Numbered from the stretch's first letter, positions 7,840-16,988 are shown. The stretch is 64,000 bases of DNA from Sphingomonas kyeonggiensis (GCF_014204495.1 NZ_JACHLN010000002.1:992001-1056000), one strand, 5' to 3'. The notes: generated from the sequence alone by a model not told the origin. A program made the numbers and translations.

Positions 7840-8367
7840 TTATGCCTCGGCCGGCGGGGTCTCTTCGGCGGTCGCCTCGGCGACCTGCTCGGCTTCCGCG
7901 GTCGGCTCCTCGGTGGCAGCCTCGACCTCGGCCGCGATCACGGCTTCGGCCTCAGCCTGCGTGTCCTCGGCCGGAGCAGCGGCGGCAGCGGCCTCGGCAG
8001 CCTTCGCCTCGGCAGCGGCTTCCTCAGCGGCCTTCACCTTTTCGGCACGCTCTTCAGCGCGCTCGACGGCCTTCTCGCCCGGCTTGCCCTTGTTCGGGTT
8101 GCTGCGCGCGGCGCGCTCCTTCAGGCCAGCGGCGTCCAGGAAGCGAGCGACACGGTCGGTCGGCTGCGCGCCGACGCCCAGCCAGTACTTGGCGCGCTCA
8201 CCGTCGAGCACGACGCGCTTGGCATCGTCCTTGGCGAGGAGCGGGTTGTAGGTGCCGATCTTCTCGATGAACTTGCCGTCGCGGGGCGAACGGGCGTCCG
8301 CAACGACGATGCGGTAGTACGGACGCTTCTTCGAGCCGCCGCGCGACAGACGCAGGGAAATAGCCAT
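7840..8367 (-). CDS. rpsP: 30S ribosomal protein S16 with long acidic alanine-rich tail
   Basis: Residues 1-82 are a standard S16 ([20 protein letters not shown] start, [18 protein letters not shown]). It is followed by about 90 residues of low-complexity Ala/Glu sequence, first charged and helical ([19 protein letters not shown]), then more acidic and proline-containing (EETPPAEA at the end). Many bacterial S16 proteins are only about 80-90 residues; Ala/Glu extensions are known in alphaproteobacteria. S16 is needed for 30S assembly. It is the second gene of the operon after ffh and is 3 nt from rimM. Confidence 0.97.
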   Translation of the reverse strand: MAISLRLSRGGSKKRPYYRIVVADARSPRDGKFIEKIGTYNPLLAKDDAKRVVLDGERAKYWLGVGAQPTDRVARFLDAAGLKERAARSNPNKGKPGEKAVERAEERAEKVKAAEEAAAEAKAAEAAAAAAPAEDTQAEAEAVIAAEVEAATEEPTAEAEQVAEATAEETPPAEA

Positions 8368-8456
8368 TACAATCTTCCTTCTTCGTATTCGTCAGCCCGG
8401 CCACGACCGGATCTGCTTTGGTTGCTGCCCCGCCGCCTGACGGCTGGGCGGGGTAA

Positions 8457-9953
8457 TCACTTCTTCTTGAGCAAATTCTCGAAACCGGGCGGGAGCTGCG
8501 GCGCACCGGGGCCACCAAGGCCCGGAAGCCCGCCACCGGGGCCATCCAGCTTGCCCATCATGTCGCCCAGCCCGGCGCCACCCAGCGCATTGCCGATGCC
8601 GCCCATGCCGCCGCCGGGGCCACCCTTGCCGAGCATGCCCAGCATGCCCTTCAGGCCGCCCATCTTCTTCAGCCGCTTCATCGCGGTCTGCATTTCCATA
8701 TGCATCTTCAGGAGCTTGTTGACGTCCTGCACGGTCGTCCCCGAGCCCTTGGCGATGCGGATCTTGCGCTTGGCGTTGATCAGGTCGGGCTTGGCGCGCT
8801 CCTTCGGCGTCATCGAAGTGATCATCGCGTCCATGCGGATCAGCACCTTGTCGCCGCCGACCTGGTCGACCGCCGCCTGCGCCTTCTTCATGCCCGGCAT
8901 CATGCCGGCGAGCGCACCCAGGCCGCCCATGCGGCGCATCTGGGCAAGCTGGTTGCGCAGGTCGTTCATGTCGAACTGGCCCTTGGCCAGCCGCGCCGCC
9001 ATCTTCTCGGCGTCTTCCTCCTGGATCGCAGCCGCCGCCTTCTCGACGAGGCTGACGACATCGCCCATGCCGAGGATACGGCCGGCAACGCGCTTGGGAT
9101 GGAAGGGCTCGAGCGCGTCGAGCTTCTCGCCCATGCCGGCGAACTTGATCGGCTTGCCGGTGACCGCGCGCATCGACAGCGCGGCGCCGCCACGGGCATC
9201 GCCGTCCATGCGGGTGAGGATCACGCCGGTGAGCGGCACCTGCTCGGAGAAGCTCGATGCGACGTTCACGGCGTCCTGGCCGGTGAGCGAGTCGACGACG
9301 AGCAGGATCTCGTTCGGCGTGGCGATGTCCGCCACCGCCTTCATCTCGTCCATCAGCGCCTGGTCGACATGCAGTCGGCCGGCAGTGTCGAGCATCAGGA
9401 CATCATAGCCCTGCAGCTTGGCGGCATTGAGCGCGCGCCTGGCGATCTCGACCGGCTGCTGGCCCGCAACGATCGGAAGCGTCGATACCTCGGTCTGGGT
9501 ACCGAGCACCGCGAGCTGCTCCTGCGCTGCCGGACGGTTCACGTCCAGCGACGCCATCATCACCTTCTTGCCCTGGCTCTTGAGCAGCCTGGACAGCTTG
9601 GCGGTGGTGGTCGTCTTGCCCGAGCCCTGGAGACCCACGAGCATGATGACGGCGGGCGGAGTGACCGCGATGTTGAGCTCGGCCGTGTCCGGGCCCAGCA
9701 TGTCCACGAGCGTGTCATGGACGATCTTGACCACCTGCTGGCCCGGCGTGACCGAGCGGAGCACTTCATGGCCGATCGCCTGTTCGGTCGCCTTCTCGAC
9801 GAAGTCGCGCGCCACCGGAAGCGCGACATCGGCCTCCAGCAGGGCGATCCGCACTTCGCGCATGGCGGTGCGGACATCGGCTTCGGTCAGCGCGCCACGA
9901 CCACGCAGGCGATCGAATACGCCACCCAGCCGTTCGCTCAGACTTTCGAACAT
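8457..9953 (-). CDS. ffh: Signal recognition particle protein
   Basis: Ffh binds 4.5S RNA and signal sequences for cotranslational membrane targeting; the RNA partner is encoded at 46622-46711 and the receptor FtsY at 13694. The 498-residue product starts MFESLSERLGG. It has the N domain, the G domain with GLQGSGKTTTTAKL, DTAGRLHVDQ and TRMDGDARGG, and a methionine-rich M domain with IAKGSGTTVQDVNKLL, ending in a glycine-rich tail. ATG 9953 is preferred over an in-frame GTG four codons upstream. The gene heads the operon; its leader contains a strong hairpin (10001-10032). Confidence 0.97.
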   Translation of the reverse strand: MFESLSERLGGVFDRLRGRGALTEADVRTAMREVRIALLEADVALPVARDFVEKATEQAIGHEVLRSVTPGQQVVKIVHDTLVDMLGPDTAELNIAVTPPAVIMLVGLQGSGKTTTTAKLSRLLKSQGKKVMMASLDVNRPAAQEQLAVLGTQTEVSTLPIVAGQQPVEIARRALNAAKLQGYDVLMLDTAGRLHVDQALMDEMKAVADIATPNEILLVVDSLTGQDAVNVASSFSEQVPLTGVILTRMDGDARGGAALSMRAVTGKPIKFAGMGEKLDALEPFHPKRVAGRILGMGDVVSLVEKAAAAIQEEDAEKMAARLAKGQFDMNDLRNQLAQMRRMGGLGALAGMMPGMKKAQAAVDQVGGDKVLIRMDAMITSMTPKERAKPDLINAKRKIRIAKGSGTTVQDVNKLLKMHMEMQTAMKRLKKMGGLKGMLGMLGKGGPGGGMGGIGNALGGAGLGDMMGKLDGPGGGLPGLGGPGAPQLPPGFENLLKKK

Positions 9954-10000
9954 GAACCCAGACACTCCAATTCCCGACCGCGAATCACCAAACGCAAAAC

Positions 10001-10032
10001 ACGCCGGCGGACGAAACCTCGTCGGCCGGCGT
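10001..10032 (-). other. Hairpin in the ffh leader region
   Basis: ACGCCGGC at 10001-10008 pairs with GCCGGCGT at 10025-10032, and GACGA pairs with TCGTC inside, leaving a 4-nt AACC loop and a single G-G mismatch. Read on the ffh strand it is followed by GTTTTGCGTTT, which is U-rich but not a clean run. It lies about 48 nt upstream of the ffh ATG. It could be a leader attenuator, an mRNA-stabilising stem or a DNA site. Confidence 0.5.
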
Positions 10033-10220
10033 CACCCCTTGGGGTGGCAAATGTCTCGCGTTCAAAGAGAACGGTCGCGGCGGCCCCTACCCGATCCGCC
10101 CGCGCGAGGCAAGCCCGGGGCACGGACGCAAAATATTGCACGAAGGTGTCACGGGCTTAACCCGTTCTATACCCTGCCCGTGAGAAAACGCCCCGATCAC
10201 AGTTGGGGATCGTCGCCGGC

Positions 10221-11849
10221 ATGCCGCTGGACTTCGAAGAACAAGCCGTATCGCAAAGCGCCCAGCGCCCGAACCTGCTTTCGGGTGCGATCAGCGTTGC
10301 CGCGATCCTTTTGTTCGTCGGCATCGGCAGCGCCGTGCTGTCCAAGACCCTGCAATTCTATTTCGAGGGCGGCGAGCCGGCGGACCGCACGCTGGTGATC
10401 GCGCTGCTGCTCAACGTCGCGCTGATCCTGTTCGGCTGGCGCCGCCACAACGAGCTCAGTCTCGAAGTGCAGGTACGCACCGCCGCCGAGGAGCGCGCCC
10501 AGCAGCTCGCCAACCGCGACCCGCTGACCGGCTTCCTCAACCGTCGCAGCCTGGCCGAGGAAGGCGCGGCGATGTTCGTCCGGGCCCAGCGCCGCCGCAA
10601 GGCGATGGCGATGCTGATGCTCGACCTCGATCACTTCAAGACGATCAACGACATGCACGGCCATGCCGTGGGCGACGCGCTGCTCCGCGCCGTCGCCGCA
10701 GAGATCGCGCATGTCATGCCGCCGATCGCGCTCACCGCGCGGCTGGGCGGTGACGAGTTCGCCTGCGGTTTCCTGTTCGATCCCACCGAGCCCACCGTCG
10801 TTGAGCGCATTGCCGAACGGCTGGTGAGCCGCATGGCCCAGCCCTTCGAAGCCGAAGGCCTTCGTCTGCATATCTCCTGCTCGCTCGGCATCGCCCGCTC
10901 GGACTTCGATTGCGCCAGCATCGATGCGCTGATGCGCTCCGCCGACATCGCGATGTATGCGGCCAAGAAATCGGGCCGCAACCGCTATGCCTGGTTCGAC
11001 CATTCGATGGAGCGCGAACTCCAGATCCGCAACGAGCTGGAAAATGGTCTCCGCACCGCGATCCCGCGCGGCGAGATCGTCCCCTATTTCGAACAACAGA
11101 TCGACCTGAGCACCAACCGCCTGCACGGCTTCGAAGTGCTGGCGCGCTGGGAGCATCCGCAGCGCGGGCTGATCAGCCCCGAGCTGTTCATTCCGATCGC
11201 GGAGGAGACCGGCATGATCGCCGATCTCTCGCTGTCGATCATGCGCCAGGCGTTCATCGCCGCGCGCGACTGGGACCCCACGCTCACCCTGTCGATCAAC
11301 ATCTCGCCCTGGCAGCTGCGCGACGCCTGGCTGGCGCAGAAAATCATCAAGGTGCTGGCCGAAACCGGCTTCCCGGCGAGCCGGCTGGAAGTGGAAATCA
11401 CCGAAAGCTCGCTGTTCGACAATCTGGCGCTCGCCCAGTCGATCGTCGGCAGCCTGAAGAACCAGGGCGCCAAGCTGGCGCTCGACGATTTCGGCACCGG
11501 CTATTCGTCGCTGGCGCATCTGCGCGCCCTGCCCTTCGACCGGATCAAGATCGACAAGAGCTTCATCATCTCCCTCAACACCAGCGCGGATTCGGCGGCG
11601 ATCGTCAACGCGATCATCAGCCTCGGCGAGAGCCTGAACCTGCCGATCACCGCTGAAGGCGTGGAGGACGCCGCGATCGAGGAGCGGCTGCGCGCCGCGG
11701 GCTGCGCCAAGGCGCAGGGCTGGTATTACGGCAAGCCGCTCTCGGTGAGCGGCGTGCGGCGCCTGCTCGCCGAGCGCCGCCTGATCCACCCGGGCTCAGG
11801 CGCGGCTACTCCCGAAGCCCCGGATTCGGGGCAGAGACTGGCGGGCTGA
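10221..11849 (+). CDS. Membrane-anchored GGDEF/EAL cyclic-di-GMP protein
   Basis: 542 residues with two N-terminal membrane helices (about 22-42 and 57-73). A GGDEF domain follows, with an intact LGGDEF signature at 175-180 and DLDHFKTINDMHGH. The EAL domain has EVL in place of EAL (305-307) but retains NISPWQLRD, TESSLFDN, DDFGTGYSSL, IKIDKSFI and AEGVED. The upstream RxxD inhibitory site is absent (PPIA instead). The EAL motifs look catalytic, so phosphodiesterase activity is likely, with possible cyclase activity. ATG 10221 is preferred over an in-frame TTG 18 nt upstream. The periplasmic loop between helices is short, so no classic sensor domain is visible. Confidence 0.92.
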   Translation: MPLDFEEQAVSQSAQRPNLLSGAISVAAILLFVGIGSAVLSKTLQFYFEGGEPADRTLVIALLLNVALILFGWRRHNELSLEVQVRTAAEERAQQLANRDPLTGFLNRRSLAEEGAAMFVRAQRRRKAMAMLMLDLDHFKTINDMHGHAVGDALLRAVAAEIAHVMPPIALTARLGGDEFACGFLFDPTEPTVVERIAERLVSRMAQPFEAEGLRLHISCSLGIARSDFDCASIDALMRSADIAMYAAKKSGRNRYAWFDHSMERELQIRNELENGLRTAIPRGEIVPYFEQQIDLSTNRLHGFEVLARWEHPQRGLISPELFIPIAEETGMIADLSLSIMRQAFIAARDWDPTLTLSINISPWQLRDAWLAQKIIKVLAETGFPASRLEVEITESSLFDNLALAQSIVGSLKNQGAKLALDDFGTGYSSLAHLRALPFDRIKIDKSFIISLNTSADSAAIVNAIISLGESLNLPITAEGVEDAAIEERLRAAGCAKAQGWYYGKPLSVSGVRRLLAERRLIHPGSGAATPEAPDSGQRLAG

Positions 11850-11857
11850 GCCTGGTT

Positions 11858-11885
11858 CGTCATGCCGAACTTGTTTCAGGGTGAC
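11858..11885. repeat. REP-like palindrome (solo, GAACTTGTTTC type)
   Basis: The string CGTCATGCCGAACTTG followed by TTTCAGGGTGACG forms an imperfect hairpin flanked by CGTCA/TGACG. The same core, CTGAACTTGTTTCAGG, forms the left arm of the paired element at 59645-59735. It lies between convergent genes. Confidence 0.6.
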
Positions 11886-11903
11886 GGTTGATACTTGCGG
11901 CGC

Positions 11904-12479
11904 CTACCAGCCCGAACCCTCGTCACTGAGAAACGCCACCTCCTCCGCCGTCGATTCCCGCCCCAGCGCGGCGTTCCGGCTGGGGAAGCGGCCGAAACGC
12001 CGGATCACCTCGGCATGCTTCTCCGCGAAATCGAGAATGTAGGCGTCGCCCAGCGATCCGAACTTCTCGACGCTCAGCGCCTGCATCATCGGGTCCTCGG
12101 CATGCTCGAGCGGCAGGTAAAGAAACTGGCGCTCCTCCGCCGTCATCGCCACCTCCCAGCCTCGGTCGATCGCCTCCAGCGCCAGCTGCAGGGCGAGCGG
12201 ATCGGCGGCATAGGCCTCGGCGCTGTCGCGGTGAAGGTTGCGGCTGAACTGGTCGAGCAGGACGATCGCCGCGAGCAGGGTTTCAGGATCGTCGCGCCAG
12301 CCCGCCGCGCCCGACCCCAGCACGAGGTCGCGCAACGGGCCGAAGCGCGCCTTGATCTCCGCATCGAGTTTCGCCGAGCGCGCGAAATGCTGCTCCGGCG
12401 TAAGCGCGAACCAGAAGCCCAGCACTTCGCGGGCCTTCGCGTGGACATCCAGGGTCGCTGCGCCTAGATCACCGGTCAA
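11904..12479 (-). CDS. DUF924 family protein
   Basis: 191 residues, all-helical, with family-typical segments VLGFWFALTPEQHFARS, LLDQFSRNLHRDSAEAYAADPLA, and a C-terminal RFGRFPSRNAALGR followed by STAEEVAFLSDEGSGW. DUF924 proteins have a TPR-like fold and no assigned function. The frame opens with TTG at 12479, directly abutting the divergent mtaB ATG at 12480, so the two genes have no intergenic space and each promoter must lie in the other coding region. A shorter start within the first residues cannot be excluded. Confidence 0.85.
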   Translation of the reverse strand: MTGDLGAATLDVHAKAREVLGFWFALTPEQHFARSAKLDAEIKARFGPLRDLVLGSGAAGWRDDPETLLAAIVLLDQFSRNLHRDSAEAYAADPLALQLALEAIDRGWEVAMTAEERQFLYLPLEHAEDPMMQALSVEKFGSLGDAYILDFAEKHAEVIRRFGRFPSRNAALGRESTAEEVAFLSDEGSGW

Positions 12480-13697
12480 ATGTCATCCCCTCACGTCATC
12501 AGTCTGGGCTGCCGTCTCAACCTCGCCGAGAGCGAAACGATCCGCGCGCTGCTGACGGATCGTGACACTGTCGTGATCAACAGTTGCGCGGTGACCAACG
12601 AGGCCGTCAAGCAGACGCGCCAAGCGATCCGCCGCGCGCGCCGCGAGCGGCCGGACGCCGAGCTGGTGGTGACGGGCTGCGCGGCGCAGATCGATCCGCA
12701 GGCTTTCGCGGCGATGCCCGAGGTCGATCGGGTGATCGGCAATGCCGAGAAGCTGGATGGCAAAGCCTGGACCAGGCCCGAGCCGATGCTGGTGCAGGAC
12801 ATCATGGCGGTGCGCGAGACCGCGCCGCATCTTGCCGCCAGCTTCTCGACGCATGCCCGTGCGTTCGTCGAGGTGCAGAATGGCTGCGACCATCGCTGCA
12901 CCTTCTGCGCGATTCCCTATGGCCGGGGAAACAGCCGCTCCGTTCCGGCGGGGGCCGTGATCGACCGCGTCGCCCAGCTCGCCGAGAGCCATGCCGAGGT
13001 CGTGCTGACCGGGGTCGACCTGACCAGCTACGGCCCCGACCTGCCCGGCAGCCCGAGCCTGGGCCAGCTGGTCGAGCGCATCCTGACGCATGTGCCGAGG
13101 CTCCAGCGCCTGCGACTTTCCTCGCTCGACGGGATCGAAGTCGACGACCGGTTGTTTGCCCTGCTCACCGGGGAGCCGCGCCTGATGCCGCACGTCCATC
13201 TCTCGCTGCAGGCGGGCGACGACATGATCCTGAAGCGCATGAAGCGTCGCCACAGTCGGGCCCAGTCGGTCGCACTGGCAACTCGATTAACAGTCGAGCG
13301 TCCTGACATCGCTATCGGCGCCGACCTGATCGCCGGCTTCCCGACCGAGACCGAGGCAATGTTCGAGAACACCCTCGCGCTGGTCGCGGAGTGCAACATC
13401 GTCCACGCGCATATCTTCCCCTATTCGCCCCGCGCTGGCACCCCGGCGGCCAGGATGCCGCTGGTCGAGCCCGAAGTGGTGAAGGCCCGCGCCGCCCGCC
13501 TGCGCGCCGAGGCCGCACGCGTCAGGGACAATTGGCTGCAAAGCCTGGTAGGCAGCACCCAACAAGTGCTGGTAGAGCGCCCCGGAGAGCGGGGCCATGC
13601 CGGCAATTTCGCCGAGGTTCGCCTCGCCCCCCATGAAGTCGGAGAGATTGTGAGCGTCAAGATCGTGGATGTCCGGGACGGGAAGCTGATCGCATGA
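12480..13697 (+). CDS. mtaB: tRNA t6A37 methylthiotransferase MtaB
   Basis: A 405-residue radical-SAM enzyme that converts t6A37 to ms2t6A37 in tRNAs reading ANN codons. The N-terminal UPF0004 cluster cysteines are in SLGCRLNLAES, INSCAVTNEA and VTGCAAQI; the radical-SAM CxxxCxxC is CDHRCTFC; a C-terminal TRAM-like segment follows. The sequence fits MtaB rather than MiaB or RimO by the CRLN start, although the final assignment is by similarity to memory. It overlaps ftsY by 4 nt (ATGA), starting an mtaB-ftsY-yciB-clc unit. Confidence 0.92.
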   Translation: MSSPHVISLGCRLNLAESETIRALLTDRDTVVINSCAVTNEAVKQTRQAIRRARRERPDAELVVTGCAAQIDPQAFAAMPEVDRVIGNAEKLDGKAWTRPEPMLVQDIMAVRETAPHLAASFSTHARAFVEVQNGCDHRCTFCAIPYGRGNSRSVPAGAVIDRVAQLAESHAEVVLTGVDLTSYGPDLPGSPSLGQLVERILTHVPRLQRLRLSSLDGIEVDDRLFALLTGEPRLMPHVHLSLQAGDDMILKRMKRRHSRAQSVALATRLTVERPDIAIGADLIAGFPTETEAMFENTLALVAECNIVHAHIFPYSPRAGTPAARMPLVEPEVVKARAARLRAEAARVRDNWLQSLVGSTQQVLVERPGERGHAGNFAEVRLAPHEVGEIVSVKIVDVRDGKLIA

Positions 13698-14629
13698 GCG
13701 GCCCCAGCTGGCACGAGCGCCTTCTCGGCGGCTTCCGCAAGACTTCCGACCGGCTGATCGGCAACCTCGCCGGCCTCGGCCTGGCGCGGCTCGACGATGC
13801 GACGCTCGACGAGATCGAGGAAGCGCTGATCGCCTCGGACCTCGGCCCCGCCACCGCCGCGCGCGTGCGTCAGCGGCTCGCCGACGGCCAGTTCGAGCGC
13901 AACATGGAGGAGCTGGGCATCCGCCTTATCGTGGCCGACGAAGTCGCCAAGGCGCTCGAGCCGGTCGCGAAGAAGCTCGAGATCGAGGCCTTCCCGCGTC
14001 CGCAGGTGATCCTGGTCATCGGCGTCAACGGATCGGGCAAGACCACCACGATCGCCAAGCTCGCCAACCTGCTGATGGAGCAGGACTATTCGGTGATGCT
14101 CGCGGCCGGCGACACCTTCCGCGCCGCCGCGATCGGCCAGCTGCGTACCTGGGCCGAGCGAATTGGCGTGCCGATCGTATCGGGCGCCGAGGGCGGCGAT
14201 GCCGCCGGCATCGTGTTCGAGGCTGTGAAGAAGGCGACCGAGATCGGCACCGATGTGCTGATCGTCGACACTGCCGGCCGCCTGCAGAACAAGACCGAGC
14301 TGATGGACGAGCTGGCCAAGATTCGCCGCGTGCTCGGTCGCCTCAATCCGGCGGCGCCGCACGACGTGGTGCTGGTGCTCGACGCCACCACCGGCCAGAA
14401 CGCGCTCAACCAGATCGAAGTGTTCAAGGAAGTCGCCGGCGTCACCGGGCTGGTGATGACCAAGCTCGACGGTACCGCGCGCGGCGGCGTGCTGGTCGCG
14501 GCAGCCGAGAAATACGGCCTGCCGATCCATGCGATCGGCGTGGGCGAGAAGGTGGACGATCTGCGTCCGTTCAATGCGCAGGAAGTGGCGCGCATCATCG
14601 CGGGCGTGGAGGAGCTTACCAATGGCTGA
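13694..14629 (+). CDS. ftsY: Signal recognition particle receptor FtsY
   Basis: 311 residues beginning MSGPSWHERLLGGFRKTSDRL, with the NG domain motifs GVNGSGKTTTIAKLANLL, AAGDTFRAAAIGQL, DTAGRLQNKTELM and TKLDGTARGGVL. The acidic A domain found in E. coli is missing, as is usual in alphaproteobacteria. It docks Ffh-ribosome complexes at the inner membrane. It is translationally coupled to mtaB upstream and overlaps yciB by 8 nt downstream. Confidence 0.97.
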   Translation: MSGPSWHERLLGGFRKTSDRLIGNLAGLGLARLDDATLDEIEEALIASDLGPATAARVRQRLADGQFERNMEELGIRLIVADEVAKALEPVAKKLEIEAFPRPQVILVIGVNGSGKTTTIAKLANLLMEQDYSVMLAAGDTFRAAAIGQLRTWAERIGVPIVSGAEGGDAAGIVFEAVKKATEIGTDVLIVDTAGRLQNKTELMDELAKIRRVLGRLNPAAPHDVVLVLDATTGQNALNQIEVFKEVAGVTGLVMTKLDGTARGGVLVAAAEKYGLPIHAIGVGEKVDDLRPFNAQEVARIIAGVEELTNG

Positions 14630-15236
14630 GAAACAGGCCGCCTCGCCTGGCGTGCGGATGCTGATCGATTACGGCCCGCTCGCGGTGTTCTTCGGCGTCA
14701 ATGCGATCGCCCAGGGCCCGGTGCTCGCCCGCGTGTTCGCAGCGACCGTGGCATTTATGGTCGCGATGGCGGCCGCGATTGCGCTGAGCTGGTGGAAGAC
14801 CCGCCATGTCTCGCCGATGCTGTGGATCACCGCCGCGTTCGTATTGCTGTTCGGCGGGCTCACCCTCTATTTCCACGATCAGACCTTCATTCAGATCAAG
14901 CCGACGATCATCTATACGATGTTCGCGGTGGTGCTCGGATATGGCGTGATCGCCGACAAGCCGCTGCTCCAGATGCTGCTCGAACAAGCCTATCCCGGAC
15001 TTTCGGCGCGTGGCTGGCGGCTGCTGACGATCAACTGGGCGCTGTTCTTCCTCGCCGCCGCAGTGGTCAACGAAGTCGTCCGCCACTTCGTCAGCTGGGA
15101 CCAGTGGGTGTTCTTCAAGACCTGGATCATGATTCCGGTCACGCTCGTATTCGCAATGCTCAACATCCCGCTGCTGCTCAAGCACGGCCTGCAGCTCGAG
15201 AAGCCCGAGGAGGCGCCGATCCCGCCGCAGGAGTAA
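14622..15236 (+). CDS. yciB: Inner-membrane septation protein YciB/IspZ
   Basis: A 204-residue polytopic membrane protein (five or six hydrophobic segments) with family hallmarks LIDYGPLAVFFGVN, LTLYFHDQTFIQIKPTIIY, GWRLLTINWALFFLAAAVVNE and WVFFKTWIMIPVT. YciB proteins affect envelope integrity and septation. The ATG at 14622 lies inside the end of ftsY; a longer frame beginning in ftsY was rejected. It ends 6 nt before the clc gene. Confidence 0.94.
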   Translation: MAEKQAASPGVRMLIDYGPLAVFFGVNAIAQGPVLARVFAATVAFMVAMAAAIALSWWKTRHVSPMLWITAAFVLLFGGLTLYFHDQTFIQIKPTIIYTMFAVVLGYGVIADKPLLQMLLEQAYPGLSARGWRLLTINWALFFLAAAVVNEVVRHFVSWDQWVFFKTWIMIPVTLVFAMLNIPLLLKHGLQLEKPEEAPIPPQE

Positions 15237-15242
15237 GCGGCG

Positions 15243-16988
15243 GTGTCGAGCAACCTCTATCGCGCGGTGCGCGCCACCAACTGGCTGCGACGCCAGATGC
15301 GCACCAATTCGCTGTGGTTCCTTGCGCTCTCGATGCTCGTCGGCATCGGCGCGGGCGCCGGCGCGATCGCGCTCGGCCAGCTCGCGCGGGGCACCCAGCG
15401 GCTGCTGTTCGGCCTGGCACAGGGCGAGCATCTGAGCGCCGCCAGTCAGATCGAGCCCTGGCGCCTGGTCGCCCTGCCCGCCGGCGGCGCGCTGCTCGGG
15501 CTGGTCCTTTGGTTCCTGCGCCGACGCAAGGCGGTCGACATCGTCGAAGCCAATGCGCTGCACGGCGGCCGCATCCCGGCGCGCGACACCGCCACCGTGG
15601 TCGGCACGACGCTGCTCTCCAACAGCTTCGGCGCCTCGGTGGGGCTTGAGGCCGCCTATGCCCAGGCCGGCGGCGGGCTGGCCTCGCTGCTCGGCCAGAA
15701 GGTGAAGCTGCGCCGCGGCGACCTGCGCACGCTGATGGCCGCCGGCGCGGGCGCCGCCGTGAGCGCGGCATTCGGCGCACCGCTCACCGGCGCCTTCTAC
15801 GCCTTCGAAGTCGTGCTCGGTGCCTATAGCCCGGCCATGGTCGCCCCGGTGATGCTCGCCGCGCTCGCCGCCGCGGTGCTGGCACGAGGGCTTGGCATGA
15901 CGCCCTATGTGATCGCGGCGGGCGGCATGCACCCGATCGGGACCGCCGACTATATCCTCTACGGCGTGCTGGGCGTGCTCTGCGCCGGGCTCGGTATCGT
16001 GCTGATGCGGCTGGTCTCGCTGGTCGAGCACGCGGTGCATCGCTCGAAGCTGCCGATGCACTGGGCGCCGCTGGTCGGCGGGCTGCTGCTGGTGCCACTG
16101 GCGATGATCTCGCCCCAGGCGCTGTCCGGGGGCCACGGCGCGCTCAACCTCAACCTGATGGCCGAAGTGACGATCGCCGGGCTCGCCCTGACGATCCTGC
16201 TCAAGATGCTCGCCTCGGCGATATCGCTCGGTTTCGGCTTTCGCGGCGGCCTGTTCTTCGCCTCGCTGTTCCTCGGCTCACTGGTCGGGCGGCTCTACCA
16301 GGTGATGCTCGCACAGGTGCCCGGCCTGCACGTGCTGGCGCCCGACGATGCCACCGTGGTCGGCATGGCGGCACTTGCCGTCGCCGTGGTCGGTGGACCG
16401 ATGACCATGTCGCTGCTGGTCCTCGAGGTGACCCATGATTTCAGCATCACCGGCGTCGCGCTCGCCGCCACGCTGATCGCCTCGACCGTGGCGCGCTCGA
16501 CCTTCGGCTATAATTTCTCCACCTGGCGCCTCCACCTGCGCGGCGAGACGCTGCGCAGCGGCCGTGACGTGGGCTGGATGCGCGCGCTCACCGCCGTCCA
16601 GATGATGCGTCGCGACGTGCCGCAGATACCCGCCTATTCGAGTGTCTCCGCCTTTCGCGAGCGCTTCCCGCTCGGCTCTACCACGCGCGTCGTGCTGCTC
16701 GACGTGAAGGGCCGCTATGCCGGCATCGTCGAGACCGCCGCCGCCTGGTCGCCCGAAGTCGAGCCGGTCGCCGAGATCGGCTCCCTCGCCCGCTTGCCCC
16801 AGGCGAAGCTGTCACCGGAAATGGGGATCGGTGAGGTGCTGGAGATGTTCGACAGCGTCGCGGCCGACGATCTCGCGGTGGTCGATCGCGAAGGCAATGT
16901 CATCGGCCTGATCACCGAGCGCCATGCTCGCCGACGCTATGCGGAGGAGTTGGAACGCTCGCAGCGGGAATTGTACGGCGAGGCCTGA
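15243..16988 (+). CDS. ClC-family chloride transporter with C-terminal CBS region
   Basis: 581 residues: a ClC membrane domain (about residues 25-420) and a cytoplasmic region carrying CBS-like sequence (MGIGEVLEMFDSVAADDLAV onward). The gating glutamate is present as Glu136 in GASVGLEAAY, which replaces the classical GREGP. The second, inner-gate proton glutamate of E. coli ClC (Glu203) aligns with Val190 in FYAFEVVLGAY, a substitution seen in ClC channels. GTG start with the preceding gene ending 6 nt upstream. It probably moves chloride or another anion; whether it is proton-coupled is uncertain. Confidence 0.9.
   Translation: MSSNLYRAVRATNWLRRQMRTNSLWFLALSMLVGIGAGAGAIALGQLARGTQRLLFGLAQGEHLSAASQIEPWRLVALPAGGALLGLVLWFLRRRKAVDIVEANALHGGRIPARDTATVVGTTLLSNSFGASVGLEAAYAQAGGGLASLLGQKVKLRRGDLRTLMAAGAGAAVSAAFGAPLTGAFYAFEVVLGAYSPAMVAPVMLAALAAAVLARGLGMTPYVIAAGGMHPIGTADYILYGVLGVLCAGLGIVLMRLVSLVEHAVHRSKLPMHWAPLVGGLLLVPLAMISPQALSGGHGALNLNLMAEVTIAGLALTILLKMLASAISLGFGFRGGLFFASLFLGSLVGRLYQVMLAQVPGLHVLAPDDATVVGMAALAVAVVGGPMTMSLLVLEVTHDFSITGVALAATLIASTVARSTFGYNFSTWRLHLRGETLRSGRDVGWMRALTAVQMMRRDVPQIPAYSSVSAFRERFPLGSTTRVVLLDVKGRYAGIVETAAAWSPEVEPVAEIGSLARLPQAKLSPEMGIGEVLEMFDSVAADDLAVVDREGNVIGLITERHARRRYAEELERSQRELYGEA

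Noticed and set aside
9938..10141. A 67-residue minus-strand frame upstream of ffh
   Set aside because: It overlaps the ffh start and the leader hairpin and has no ribosome-binding site or family.
8700..10160. Long plus-strand frames opposite ffh
   Set aside because: Antisense to Ffh with intact GTPase motifs; the frames show only Arg/His-rich low complexity.
14616..16136. A 506-residue open frame on the minus strand opposite yciB and clc
   Set aside because: No conserved motif; the plus-strand genes explain the region.
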